From contig NZ_CP012333.1 of assembly GCF_001263205.1 (NCBI RefSeq), forward strand, positions 8,413,501 to 8,477,500: a DNA stretch of 64,000 nt, written 5' to 3'. Below the pieces are notes generated by a model. That model was given only the letters and a program-made list of their open reading frames with translations, made no database searches and was not told where the DNA came from. How positions within the stretch are numbered: position 1 is the stretch's first letter; every line of letters begins with the position of its first letter. A program made the position numbers and the translations under genes. Below are positions 33,332-42,495 of this stretch, piece by piece. This DNA is from Labilithrix luteola. Lineage in GTDB: Bacteria; Myxococcota_A; Polyangia; Polyangiales; Polyangiaceae.

Positions 33332-33855
33332 GCCTTCCTACGCGCCGCTGCTGCGCGTGCGACGAGCTCCTCGATGGCGAGGTAGGCGCGCTCGCCGGCG
33401 AAGTTCGGGGCGAGCGGTGGTATGGGCGCTTGGCGCATGCGCTCGACGATGTCGGGATCGTCGGCGAGCAGCTCGTCGGCATGCGCATAGAGCCCGCTCT
33501 CGCCTTCCTCGAGGGGATCGTGCAACGCGAGGAGCTCGGCGAGCCTTGCGAGCAGCTCGGGCGAGGGCGGCGGCACCAGCATGGCCGCGATCGCCGAGTG
33601 GTCGCGGCGGAGCCGTATCGCCAGGGACGGCTCATCGCCGTGTCCGCCCGCGTCGTTCGTCGGGTCGCTCCGTCGAGCCTCGCCGGCCCGTGCGCGAATC
33701 GCGCGGAGCAGGATCTTCTCCTCGATGCCGATGTGGCGCAGCAAGGCTCCGCGAAGCTCGTCGTAGGCGGCCGAGTCCCCCGCACGGGCGCGTGCGAGCA
33801 GCTCTGCGATGCGTCGGTGGTCGCCGATGAGGAACTCCGAAATCGGGCCTGTCAT
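33328..33855 (-). CDS. Hemerythrin-like HHE-domain protein
   Basis: A 175-residue protein of the hemerythrin/HHE family. Ligand-type residues in order: FLIGDHRRIAELL, ALLRHIGIEEKILLRAIR, IRLRRDHSAIAAMLVP, ELLALHDPLEEGESGLYAHA. The middle insert (RSDPTNDAGGHGDEPS) is low complexity. Such proteins bind a di-iron site and oxygen, nitric oxide or peroxide. ATG at 33855 has AGGAG upstream; the frame to 33897 adds an implausible leader. Translationally coupled to the CopD-like gene, so the pair may serve metal or oxygen handling at the membrane (inference). Confidence 0.8.
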   Translation of the reverse strand: MTGPISEFLIGDHRRIAELLARARAGDSAAYDELRGALLRHIGIEEKILLRAIRARAGEARRSDPTNDAGGHGDEPSLAIRLRRDHSAIAAMLVPPPSPELLARLAELLALHDPLEEGESGLYAHADELLADDPDIVERMRQAPIPPLAPNFAGERAYLAIEELVARAAAARRKA

Positions 33856-34023
33856 TTCTCCTGCCGCCCGCGACGGTGTCCGGCACGAGCGTTCCACGAA
33901 ATAGGTGGGGCCAATACCTGTTTATGTCCAGCCCTCGCGTGAGCTTTTTCCGCGCGGCCGCCCACCTCGCCCCACGTTTTCGGCGCCCGGTGTCCTTCCG
34001 AAATGGAGACGAGTCGACGCCAC

Positions 34024-34446
34024 TCAGATCGCCGCGGCGATCGATAGCGCGATGAAGGCGGCGCAGAGCCAGCCGAGGAAGATCGTCACGCGCAAGAGCT
34101 CCATGGCGAGACCTCCCTTGCCGGGGAGAACGGCCCCGAAGCTGCCCAAGAAGGTGAAAGGGGCAACCATGATCGAGAAAACCGAAACGCCCACGAGCAT
34201 GGATCCCGGGCCAATACTGGCGCCTTTCGCAAATCCCCCACCCACGAACTCGAACGCTACGGACAGCATGGGAGGGGCGGCGGAGATGGCCCAGATCCTC
34301 AGGGCGATGACCACGTTCTCGGGATGCTTCTTCTCGATGCTCGCGTAACCCAGTGTGAAGGCCGTCACGAGCAGGCCAACGAGTGAGCCCATGGCGGCGA
34401 TGGCGAAGTCCTTCTCGACCGGAGTCCCATACGCCAGACAGTCCAT
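34024..34446 (-). CDS. Predicted polytopic membrane protein
   Basis: A 140-residue protein with about four membrane helices: FAIAAMGSLVGLLVTAFTLG, VVIALRIWAISAAPPMLSVA, GSMLVGVSVFSIMVAPFTFL, VTIFLGWLCAAFIALSIAAA. Loops are short; no catalytic motif and no family recognised. Start at 34446 (MDCLAYGTPVEKDF) gives a short cytoplasmic N-terminus; the longer frame to 34623 adds an Arg/Ser-rich region that looks non-coding. Could be longer or shorter. Confidence 0.5.
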   Translation of the reverse strand: MDCLAYGTPVEKDFAIAAMGSLVGLLVTAFTLGYASIEKKHPENVVIALRIWAISAAPPMLSVAFEFVGGGFAKGASIGPGSMLVGVSVFSIMVAPFTFLGSFGAVLPGKGGLAMELLRVTIFLGWLCAAFIALSIAAAI

Positions 34447-34996
34447 CCACCTAGCTTGGTGTTCGATGAACAACCGGCGAGTGCGTGGGCGACCGTTCGA
34501 GGATGTTCCGCGACCGTTCGACGACTCCGAGACTTCGACGATCTCGTGCGTCGCGAACACATGGCGTGTCGTTGCACCCTTCGCGATTGCACGTCGCCGC
34601 CGTCGCCATTGTGCGGTCGTCATTCCAAGTGTTGCTACGGAGAAGTACGTCTTCGCCGCTTGCTACGGCGCTGGCGGTGAGAAGTGAGCACGACCTTCGA
34701 TGGGGCGGGTCAACATCCACGCTGACACCGGGTGCTGCGCCAAACGCGATGCTCTCGCCTGACGCATGGCTTGTCCGATGACCAGTCGGGCCGTTCGGTT
34801 CATTACGCGCGAGAGTGAGAGCGGCATCGATAGCTCGTTGGGAGGACGCCGACGGACGAAGGCGCGATGCGCGCTCAATCCCGCGACGATGATTGAGGCG
34901 GAGAGCGCTTCGCTGGAGAGGCGGAGTGCGCACGAGACGCGTCGCTCGATGGTCTGTCGCTTGCTTCGAGAGAACGGCAAAAGGGGGACTCCACAC
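34447..34996. other. 550-base gap without recognisable gene
   Basis: This is the upstream region of the repeat lipoprotein. Frames on both strands are Arg/Ser-rich. Two short copies of cgaccgttcga lie near 34490 and 34510. No promoter or terminator could be assigned. Confidence 0.4.
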
Positions 34997-35725
34997 ATGC
35001 ACCGTTCACTCTCATGGGTCATGGTCTGCATCGTCGGCGCGACGGGTTTTGCGATGGGCTGCGGGAGCTCGGCAGACGGCACACAACAGGGGTTTCAGTG
35101 CAGCGACGCCACCATCGCGCATGGTCAGTCGACGACTTGTGACGCTCAGGGGCAGTTTGGTACCAGCCTCCCCGTCACGTACCTTTGCGGGCATGTGAGT
35201 GATGTCGGGGTGAGGACGCTTCCGCAATCGAACGGAGCCAGCGGGCAAGGGTTCCCGTGCCCTGGTCCGACGGTCGACCTCGGCAAGTGGCCTCCGTCGA
35301 CCCCTCCGGGGGCATCGAGCAGCTCGGGGAATCCGAGCGGCAACGAGGACCCGGGCTCCGTTGACACGCCGCCGACCAACGGCGGCGAAAGTTCCGGAGG
35401 GCCTCCCACGGAGTCGAGCAGCGGCGGAGCGCCGACGTCCGGTGGGGAAAACCCTGGCGTGCCTCCCGCGGAGTCGAGCAGCGGCGGAGCGCCGACGGAG
35501 GGCAACTGTGAGCAGGGATATGTCTGCACGACGCAAGGGGAAGGCAAGGTCTCGTGCGTCTGCAGCAAGTGCGAAAAGGGCTATCACCTCAAGAACGGCC
35601 AATGTGAGCAGAAGGGAAACAACGGGGTCGGTAACGGCCTCGACCCGCAGCCGCCGGGAAATCCACCGGTGAACGACGGTCCGGGTACCTCCCCCGGCAA
35701 TCCGGGTCGGAAGGGCGGCGGCTGA
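34997..35725 (+). CDS. Repeat-linker lipoprotein with EGF-like Cys-rich end
   Basis: A 242-residue lipoprotein: signal peptide to GFAMGC (Cys 22), a Cys-containing domain (about 33-95), then a long Pro/Ser/Gly/Thr linker with 20-residue repeats (PPTESSSGGAPT, PPAESSSGGAPT), then a Cys-rich unit CEQGYVCTTQGEGKVSCVCS, KCEKGYHLKNGQCEQ resembling an EGF-like or metal-binding knot, and a basic tail GNPGRKGGG. AAGGGGG lies upstream of the ATG. The gene's two ends, without the middle, are duplicated at 23411-23580. Surface role inferred; ligand unknown. Confidence 0.65.
   Translation: MHRSLSWVMVCIVGATGFAMGCGSSADGTQQGFQCSDATIAHGQSTTCDAQGQFGTSLPVTYLCGHVSDVGVRTLPQSNGASGQGFPCPGPTVDLGKWPPSTPPGASSSSGNPSGNEDPGSVDTPPTNGGESSGGPPTESSSGGAPTSGGENPGVPPAESSSGGAPTEGNCEQGYVCTTQGEGKVSCVCSKCEKGYHLKNGQCEQKGNNGVGNGLDPQPPGNPPVNDGPGTSPGNPGRKGGG
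35402..35497. repeat. In-frame 60-base period repeat in the linker
   Basis: 36-base units at 35402-35437 and 35462-35497 differ at one base; the period is exactly 60, adding 20 residues per repeat. Such in-frame repeats can change length by slippage. Confidence 0.8.
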
Positions 35726-35753
35726 GCCGCGACTCGTTTCTCGCACCAGGACA

Positions 35754-35790
35754 CTGACGTTCGGCGCCGCTACGTCCCGTCGAACGTCAG
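35754..35790 (+). terminator. Hairpin after the repeat lipoprotein
   Basis: ctgacgttcg (35754-35763) pairs perfectly with cgaacgtcag (35781-35790). The stem is kept, with a compensating wobble, in the pseudogene copy at 23533-23574. No T-tract, so probably not a simple intrinsic terminator. Confidence 0.6.
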
Positions 35791-35845
35791 CGTCCCTCGG
35801 CGCGGCCCACGCGCATGCCGGTCTTTTTTTCCTCTCTCCGCGGAA

Positions 35846-37183
35846 TTATTGCTTCGAAAGGTGGTCCCAGATCACGGTGCTCATCGCCTTGGTGCCGATG
35901 ACAATCGCGTCTTCGTCCGCGTCGAAATCCGGGAAATGCGGAAATCCGGAGAAGCCTTTTTCGCGATTCTCGACACCGAGGAGGACCATGACGCCCGGTG
36001 TTCGTTGGAGGAAGAAGGCGAAGTCCTCGCTCGCGTAGGGCACGGTACCGTGCATCGAGAGCACGTTCTCCTTCCCCACGACGTGAGCGAGCGTCGCGGC
36101 CGTCCGATCGGCGACCTGGTTGTCGCTGCGCATGGCGGGGAAGGGGCCGCCGTCGCGGAACGCGAGCTCATAGGTACCCTCGGGGACCTCGCGCGCGACG
36201 GCCTCGCGCACGGCATCACGGATGCGCTCGTACGCGCTGTCGTCGGAGGCCTTCAACGATCCGCGAAGGACGAGCCGATCGTCGACCGTCGACGACGACA
36301 CCCGCAGGAAGACGGTCTCGTCGTAAGGACCGTTCGGGTCCTGAAGATCGGCCACGAACTTCGCGATGTCGTCTCCTGTCTCCGGGGGGGCGATGGTGCC
36401 GATCGGGGCGAGATCGGCTTTGAGCTTGTTCTCCATCTCGGGCGTGGAGTGTTCCGTGTCGAGCGTGATGGTGAAATTGTCGAATCCGGCGAGCGCAGTC
36501 CCTTGCGCGAAGACGGTACCGACGTGGTTCGGGAAGGAGTGCAGACCATAGATGACCTGCGGGTCGAGGCCGTCGAGCGCGCCGTCACGGAGCATCGCTG
36601 CAGCACCTTCGACGGTCTCCTCTGCAGGTTGGAAGAGGAAGACCGCCGTGCCTTGCAGCTGGTCGCGCATCGAAGCGAGCGCGGTCGCAACGCCGACTCC
36701 GATGGTGCTATGCAGATCGTGACCACAAACGTGGAAAACGTTCGGTACCGTGGAGCCATACGCGCGACCCGGCGGCTCCTGGTTCGGCATCGCATCCATG
36801 TCTGCGCGGTACGCCACGACCGGGCCGGGCCGACCGCCGCGCAAGACGCCGACGACGCCGTGCCCTCCGACGCCGGTTCGGACCTCGAGGCCCTGCGCTC
36901 GGAGACGTGCTTCGATGAGCGCGGCGGTCTGCACCTCCTGGCCGGAGAGCTCGGGATGACGATGGATTTCACGACGCATGTCGATGAGCTCCGAGCGTAG
37001 CGATTCGGCGCGCGCGCCAATCGCGGCGGATGCCGATTCGCTGCCTGTACCGCTGCTGCCTGTGGGGGGCGAGCCGGCTTCCGCGGGCGTGTCGGTCGCG
37101 GGTTGGTCGGAGGTGTCGGTCGTGCTCGAACAGGAGGCGAGCAACATCGTCACGAAGCCGAGCGCGGGAGAGAAGCGTTTCAT
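35846..37183 (-). CDS. Lipid-anchored M20-family amidohydrolase
   Basis: A 445-residue metallo-amidohydrolase of the M20D (IAA-amino acid/hippurate hydrolase-like) group. Signal peptide with lipobox LLASC (Cys 18), Ser/Thr/Gly linker, then MRREIHRHPELSGQE, VVAYRADMDAMPNQEP, NVFHVCGHDLHSTIGVG (metal ligands Cys and His), FLFQPAEETVEGAAAML, and MHGTVPYASEDFAFFL near the end (late Glu/His ligands). It would cleave N-acylated amino acids or similar amides outside the cytoplasm. AAGGAGG before the ATG at 37183 fixes the start. It is convergent with the repeat lipoprotein. Confidence 0.85.
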   Translation of the reverse strand: MKRFSPALGFVTMLLASCSSTTDTSDQPATDTPAEAGSPPTGSSGTGSESASAAIGARAESLRSELIDMRREIHRHPELSGQEVQTAALIEARLRAQGLEVRTGVGGHGVVGVLRGGRPGPVVAYRADMDAMPNQEPPGRAYGSTVPNVFHVCGHDLHSTIGVGVATALASMRDQLQGTAVFLFQPAEETVEGAAAMLRDGALDGLDPQVIYGLHSFPNHVGTVFAQGTALAGFDNFTITLDTEHSTPEMENKLKADLAPIGTIAPPETGDDIAKFVADLQDPNGPYDETVFLRVSSSTVDDRLVLRGSLKASDDSAYERIRDAVREAVAREVPEGTYELAFRDGGPFPAMRSDNQVADRTAATLAHVVGKENVLSMHGTVPYASEDFAFFLQRTPGVMVLLGVENREKGFSGFPHFPDFDADEDAIVIGTKAMSTVIWDHLSKQ

Positions 37184-38403
37184 GGTGACCTCCTTGAAGC
37201 GTGCTGGGATGTGCTGTTGGGTCACCGCCCGCGGACGAATCGTTCACTCGCTATTGGTTTTTCTTCGCCGCGCGCTCGCCGAGTCGAGCTCCGCCGGGCC
37301 GTTGTCGCAGTGCGCGCGTGCGTGCGGCGCCTTCAGGCCCGCCGGGGAATCGGGCAACGGCCTGTCCGTACAACTTCAATGCGCTCTGCGTTGGATCGCA
37401 TCACACGCCAAGAGCACCGATCTCGATCTCCCGATTTTTAGTATCGCGCAGAATCGATGTTTCTGTGCTTGATAAAGCAATGATGATAACAATGAAGGGT
37501 TCGTTATTTCTTTGGTATGATTTTGAAGTGCGTGCCGCTATTCGTTATTTGTGCATTGGGCGTGTGTGTGGCGAAACACGCGGATTCGGGGTTGAGCCGC
37601 AACTATGACGCCCCGGCGAGGTCCGACACCGAACTGGTTGGAGCCGCCCCGTCGAGGAACGAGCTCGGCCCCGGCGAATAGGTGCGATAGTCACGCTGCC
37701 CCTCTCGAGGACGAGGGCGGGGCGGGGCGTCCCGAAACCGCGGCAGCCGCGAAGCTCGAAGACTCATCCCTACCGGCTTCGGGACCTCACGCTCGCACTT
37801 CAGTCCAGCTCGCATGCTCGCGACCGTCGAAGAGGTCTGCACGTAGCCAGCGCACTCGCTTCGCCGCCGCGACCACAGCTTCGATCGAGCGCATGCTCAT
37901 CCCGAGCGCAACAAGGCGGACCTCGACGAGGCTCCCCACGCGATCAAAGTACGACCTCGAGCTCGGGCCGTCAGCAAGATGGACCCGATGCCGAGGCGGC
38001 TATCGAAGAAGACGATTCCCTGACGCCCAAGCGACCGACCGGGGCAACGGCAATACGTTCGATGAGCGGAGCGTGAGCCGAACGTAAGCGGGCGCCGCGG
38101 GTCCGCACGGGGCTGCGGCGTTTCTGCATTTACGGAAGGACGCCTTCGGCGACGCACCGCGGAAATCCACGATTGGGCACGGCGTCTCGTCATGCTCGAC
38201 TCGGATCGACAGCGAGACGAAATGAGCCGCGCTGGTCAGCGAGCGGCGCGCTTGCCAACCGGAGAGCTTGCGGGATGCACGAATCATCGTGACCGCCGAC
38301 GCGACGGGGCGCCGGTGCGAAACATGCATTGACGGTTTCGTTCGAGATCCATCGCGCTACTTTTGTAGCGCGCGGTGCAACTACGAAGGGACATCGAACG
38401 TAA
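37184..38403. other. 1.2-kb low-gene-density region with AT-rich island
   Basis: The longest gap in the window. About 37430-37580 is distinctly AT-rich (runs such as atttttagtatc and gttatttctttgg) against the high-GC background, suggesting foreign DNA or a promoter/regulatory island. The only frame with protein-like start is the 54-codon ORF at 37517. The rest, to 38403, shows Arg-rich frames and no recognised gene; it holds the kinase promoter. Confidence 0.5.
37517..37681 (+). CDS. Possible small secreted peptide (54 residues)
   Basis: ATG at 37517 opens MILKCVPLFVICALGVCVAK, a credible hydrophobic signal-like start with three Cys, followed by HADSGLSRNYDAPARSDTEL and a stop. No strong ribosome site at normal spacing (only gaaggg about 16 bases away). 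It lies in an AT-rich island, so the frame may be chance. Confidence 0.25.
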   Translation: MILKCVPLFVICALGVCVAKHADSGLSRNYDAPARSDTELVGAAPSRNELGPGE

Positions 38404-40470
38404 ATGCCGATGGCTCTGGATTACCGCCAGCTCTTCGAGAGGAGCCCCAACCCGTACATGGTGCTCGACGGGAACCTCTGCTTCGTCGCGGCCAATCGCG
38501 CCTATCTCGACGTCACTGCCTCGAAGCTCGAAGACCTCGTGGGTAGAAACGTCTTCGATGTTTTTCCCAACGATCCATCCGATCCGAACAACGAAAGCGT
38601 GCGTCTGCTCCGCAGTTCGATCGAGAACGTGCTCAAGACCGGCAAAGCGGAGCACGTCGCCCTGGTTCGATATCGCATCGCACGCGCTCCAGGCGAGCCG
38701 CCGGAAGACCGCTTCTGGAGTGCGACGCATACGCCGCTGCTCGATGAGACAGGCAAGGTCGCCTACGTCGTCCAGCACACCGTCGACGTGACGAACGTCC
38801 GAACCCTCGGCAGCGACCAAGCGTGGCTGCTCGGCCGCGCCTTTGCCGTCCAACAGGCCAACGTCACGCTCGATGCCGAGCTGCGCCATTTGCGAAGTCT
38901 GTTCGACCAAGCGCCGGGATTCGTGGCCGTCTTTCGCGGGCCGGAGCATGTGCTCGAGATCCACAATCAAGCGTTCGCGCAGCTCGTCGGACCACGCTCG
39001 ATAGCGGGGGCGCGCGTTCGTGATGCGCTGCCGGAGGTCGACCCGCGCGTCATCGCCGAGACGCTCGATACACCTTTTGCGACGGGCAAGCCCTTCACGG
39101 GACGCGAGCAGAAGATCGCTCTCCGGCGTGGGAAGCGCCAACGTCTCGAGAACGTCTATCTCGACGTCGTCTGTCAGCCGTTTTTCGACGCGCGTGGAAA
39201 GGTCGCGGGCATCTTCGTGCAGGGCACCGATGTCACGGCGCGAAGGCTTTTGGAGGATCAGCGCGAAGCACTCGAACGGGAACGCTCCGAGCTCCTCGCC
39301 CGTGAAACGAGCTTGCGCGCGCAAGCCGAGGAAGCGAATCGTCTGAAAGACGAATTCCTCGCGACTGTCAGCCACGAGCTGCGGACTCCGCTCTCGGGCG
39401 TCATTGGCTGGTTGCAGCTCTTGCGCATGCGGAAGTTGGCCGACGACCGAAGAGCGATCGTGCTCGATACGGTGGAGCGGAACGCTCGAGCGCTGGCCCA
39501 GTTGGTCGACGACCTCCTCGACGTGAGTCGCATCGTGAGTGGGAAGATGGCGCTCACCGTGCAGACCTTGGAGGTCGCACGGACGGTCGAAGCGGCGCTC
39601 GAGGTGGTCCAGCCCGCGGCAGCCGCGAGGGGCGTGACTCTGACGTCGGCACTCGATACGGATCTCACGGTGCTCGCGGATCCTTCGCGACTGCAGCAGG
39701 TCGTCTGGAACCTCGTGACGAATGCCGTGAAATTCACTCCTCGCGGTGGGCGCGTGCATGTCGCGGTGCGGCGTATCGATTCGACCGTCGAGATCTCGGT
39801 GAGCGACACCGGAATGGGAATCGACGAGGGATTCCTGCCCTTCGTGTTCGAGCGATTCCGTCAGGCCGATGGGGGGCGAACCCGACGTCACGGAGGTCTG
39901 GGCCTCGGTCTCGCGATCGTGAAGCACCTCGTCGAGCTGCACGGGGGCACCGTCTCTGCGGAGAGCGAAGGCCCGGGCAAGGGCGCGTGCTTTCGGGTGA
40001 GTCTGCCCATCGCGGTGACCAGGCGCTTCGATCGTGCATCGAACGATCACGAGCGCGATGACGAGGAAGAGGAGCTCGCGCCGGAGCTCGGCGGCGTTCG
40101 CATTCTGCTGGTGGAAGACGACGCCGAGGCGCGCCAGCTCGTTCAAGAGATCCTGGTCGAGGCCGGCGCCACGGTGACCCAGACGGCTTCGGTGGCCGAG
40201 GCCCTCTCGAAGCTCGACGAGAGCACTCCAGACCTCGTCCTCTCCGACGTGGGAATGCCCGGTCAGGACGGCTTCGACTTGATTCGGAGGATTCGTTCGC
40301 GGCCGAAGAGCCGCGGCGGGCGCGTGCCTGCCGTGGCGCTGACGGCCTTTGCGCGCACGGAGGACAGGACACGTCTGCTCCGAGCAGGTTTCCAGGCGCA
40401 CGTTCCGAAGCCGGTCGACATTCCTGAGCTGCTCGCCGTGCTCGCCACGCTCGCGCCCTCCTCGGGCTGA
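38404..40470 (+). CDS. PAS-PAS hybrid histidine kinase with receiver domain
   Basis: A 688-residue cytoplasmic hybrid kinase. Two PAS domains (about 6-130, FERSPNPYMVLDGNLCFVAA; about 165-282, LFDQAPGFVAVFRG), coiled-coil linker, HisKA with phospho-His 324 (FLATVSHELRTPLSG), HATPase (N-box WNLVTNAVKF, G1 SDTGMGI, G2 GGLGLGLAIV), and a C-terminal receiver with Asp 615 in LVLSDVGMPGQDGFDL and Lys in HVPKPVDIP. No membrane helix. Phosphate should pass from His 324 to Asp 615 and out through an unlinked Hpt or be dephosphorylated. Orphan gene, as usual in myxobacteria; partner not visible. Confidence 0.9.
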   Translation: MPMALDYRQLFERSPNPYMVLDGNLCFVAANRAYLDVTASKLEDLVGRNVFDVFPNDPSDPNNESVRLLRSSIENVLKTGKAEHVALVRYRIARAPGEPPEDRFWSATHTPLLDETGKVAYVVQHTVDVTNVRTLGSDQAWLLGRAFAVQQANVTLDAELRHLRSLFDQAPGFVAVFRGPEHVLEIHNQAFAQLVGPRSIAGARVRDALPEVDPRVIAETLDTPFATGKPFTGREQKIALRRGKRQRLENVYLDVVCQPFFDARGKVAGIFVQGTDVTARRLLEDQREALERERSELLARETSLRAQAEEANRLKDEFLATVSHELRTPLSGVIGWLQLLRMRKLADDRRAIVLDTVERNARALAQLVDDLLDVSRIVSGKMALTVQTLEVARTVEAALEVVQPAAAARGVTLTSALDTDLTVLADPSRLQQVVWNLVTNAVKFTPRGGRVHVAVRRIDSTVEISVSDTGMGIDEGFLPFVFERFRQADGGRTRRHGGLGLGLAIVKHLVELHGGTVSAESEGPGKGACFRVSLPIAVTRRFDRASNDHERDDEEEELAPELGGVRILLVEDDAEARQLVQEILVEAGATVTQTASVAEALSKLDESTPDLVLSDVGMPGQDGFDLIRRIRSRPKSRGGRVPAVALTAFARTEDRTRLLRAGFQAHVPKPVDIPELLAVLATLAPSSG

Positions 40471-40498
40471 GCGAGCGACACCCAAGAGAGAAGGTCGT

Positions 40499-40717
40499 TC
40501 AGTCGAGAGCGCGATCCGGCGTGGCCGAGATCTTCGGTCCGGGCGAGATCTCGGGGTGCGCCTCGACGTGCGGCGGGATCTCCGCGGGCTTCGTGGACTC
40601 GGCCGCCTGCTTCGGCGCGACCTTCGCTCCTACCTCGCTCGGCTCCTGCGGGTGGGGGAGCGGCTCGGACGGTGCCCCGGCGGGGCGTGGCGGCGGGACG
40701 AGCTCGTCGCGGGACAT
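40499..40717 (-). CDS. Possible small Pro-rich protein
   Basis: A 72-codon frame: MSRDELVPPPRPAGAPSEPL, then PHPQEPSEVGAKVAPKQAAE and a Pro/Glu-rich end. Low complexity, disordered, no signal peptide and no good ribosome site. Convergent with the kinase gene. It may be a real short disordered protein or chance. Confidence 0.35.
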   Translation of the reverse strand: MSRDELVPPPRPAGAPSEPLPHPQEPSEVGAKVAPKQAAESTKPAEIPPHVEAHPEISPGPKISATPDRALD

Positions 40718-40726
40718 GCCGCGAGC

Positions 40727-41090
40727 TTAGCACCAAGTCGTGGGCGCGGCGCAGCGTCGGCGGACCCAGCTTTCCCAGCTCTCGAGCGTTTCAGCGAGAG
40801 CGGCGCGCTCGCGAGGCAGGCGCCTGCTCAGATCGTCACATTCGTCGGGATCGGCTTCGCTCGTGGCCGATCGATTGTTCGACGACGCCTCGCCCGCGAG
40901 CTCGAGGATCGTCGGAGTCAGATCGGCCAGGCTTACCGGCGCATCGACCGTGGACGGGGGAGCTCCCGCGACGCGCGCGAGGAGGAGCGTCCGAACGTCG
41001 GGCTCGTAGAGGGAGTGGCCGTGGTACTCGAACCCGTGCTCTCCGAAGAGCTCGCCAAGGTTAGCGTGGGGAAGAACGGGACCGAACCCG
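40727..41090 (-). pseudogene. C-terminal fragment of a sulfatase
   Basis: The minus frame reads LGELFGEHGFEYHGHSLYEP, then DVRTLLLARVAGAPPSTVDA, PVSLADLTPTILELAGE, and runs on to a stop with CDDLSRRLPRERAALAETLE. This is the region just after the metal site in sulfatase/phosphodiesterase-fold enzymes (G-E-F-G-E-H-G ... H-G-x-S-L-Y-E-x-x-x-R-x-P-L). The N-terminal Cys/formylglycine domain is absent and upstream text changes character. A remnant, not a working enzyme. Confidence 0.65.
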
Positions 41091-41334
41091 TCAGTGCTGC
41101 GACCATGAAGGGAACCCAGCGGCGAAACATGCGGTCTCGCATGTCGCTGTGTCGGCGCGGCCCGAGAAGCGATCACCGGCGAAGCACGAATTCGAGTCGT
41201 GGCCGGCTTTTGCCGGGGATTCCCTCAAATGCGGGGATCGGCAATGGCGCGGGCCGCGTCTATCGTCGAAGTCTCACCGGGCACGGCCGAGATTCCGCGG
41301 ACGTCGCTCGCGGCTCGTCGCTCTCAGAGGCAAC

Positions 41335-42453
41335 ATGAAGCTCACACGCATTCGACACACTTTCGCAATCACCGCATGCCTGGCGCTGGCCGGCGTTCAT
41401 GGCTTACTCGTGGCGTGTTCGAGCGACGAGCACTCTGCGTGCGTGAACGATTGCGGTGATCCGACCACGCCGGGATCGTTCGAAGCGGGGGCCGATTCGT
41501 CGAACACCAGCCCGAGCGGACCGCGCACCGACGCGGGGCACGACGCGTCCAGCACCGATGCAGCGCATGGTGACGATGGAGGCGATACCGAGGGGACGGG
41601 CGACGGCGGCCCCGTGCAGCTCGCCACCGGGCTCGATTACCCGTGGCACATGGCCGTCGGCGGCGGCTACGTCTACGTGGTCGACGGCGACGGAGTGGAG
41701 AAGATCGATACGAAGACCGGCACCAAGACCACGCTTCCGTCGACCGGGATGTACGTCGGAGCCGACGCGACGTACGCCGTCTGGGCGAATCAGAACGGCG
41801 ACGTCTATCAGCTGGCCCACACCGGAACCACGCCGAAGAAGGTCGGAACGGGCGTTGCGACGGGCAACATCAACTCGATCTCGACCGACGGCACGAAGGT
41901 CTACTGGACCGAATTCCTCAACCGCGGGAAGGTGAAGGCCGTTCCGGTCGACGGCAATGCGGTCACCGTCGCCGAGGAGCTCTCACCGGCGCTGCTCTAT
42001 CCGTCCGGCGTTGCCTTCGCGGCGGGCTCCGTGTTCGTCGCCGAGAGCGACGGCAATCAGTCCGACGGAACGATCAAGAAGCTGACAGCGGGCCCCGGCG
42101 CAGCGCCCATTCTCGGCCCGCTCACGGGACCCTCGTTCCCGGTGAGCGATGGCACGCACATCTTCTGGTGGGAGAAAGGCAATAGCGATCGCATCGTGGG
42201 CGCCTCGATCGATGGTACGGGCATGAAGACGCTCGTCTCGGTCGCCACGAGTCCGACGCTCGCGACCGACGGCACGAGCCTCTACTACGTGAACGCATCG
42301 GGAACGGTCTCCAAGGCACCGGTGGCCGGTGGAATTGGCACGCCGACTCCGCTCTACACGTTCTCGTACCATTGTGAGGCGCTCGCGGTCGACGCGACGA
42401 GCGTGTACTGGGCCGACTACGACCACGGAATCGTCTACAAAGCGCCGAAGTGA
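41335..42453 (+). CDS. Lipoprotein with NHL/beta-propeller-like domain
   Basis: A 372-residue lipoprotein: signal peptide with lipobox LLVAC (Cys 28), a long Asp/Ser/Gly/Thr linker (TDAGHDASSTDAAHGDDGGD), then a propeller of repeated short strands typical of myxobacterial surface proteins: YPWHMAVGGGYVYVVDGDG, VEKIDTKTGTKTTLPSTG, INSISTDGTKVYWTEFLNR, SLYYVNASGTVSKAPVAGG, ALAVDATSVYWADYDHGIVY. The W-x-x-x-x-x-x-x-I/V-Y pattern recalls LDL-receptor YWTD or NHL blades. Ligand unknown. AGAGG precedes the ATG at 41335. Confidence 0.75.
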   Translation: MKLTRIRHTFAITACLALAGVHGLLVACSSDEHSACVNDCGDPTTPGSFEAGADSSNTSPSGPRTDAGHDASSTDAAHGDDGGDTEGTGDGGPVQLATGLDYPWHMAVGGGYVYVVDGDGVEKIDTKTGTKTTLPSTGMYVGADATYAVWANQNGDVYQLAHTGTTPKKVGTGVATGNINSISTDGTKVYWTEFLNRGKVKAVPVDGNAVTVAEELSPALLYPSGVAFAAGSVFVAESDGNQSDGTIKKLTAGPGAAPILGPLTGPSFPVSDGTHIFWWEKGNSDRIVGASIDGTGMKTLVSVATSPTLATDGTSLYYVNASGTVSKAPVAGGIGTPTPLYTFSYHCEALAVDATSVYWADYDHGIVYKAPK

Positions 42454-42495
42454 TCGCGGGGCTTGCCTGACATGCGAGATTCGACGTCGTAGCGG

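Noticed and set aside
38284..40485. 733-codon minus-strand frame opposite the hybrid kinase
   Set aside because: It is a shadow of the kinase gene in high-GC DNA. The plus-strand frame has all kinase motifs; the minus frame shows no family and biased Arg/Glu content.
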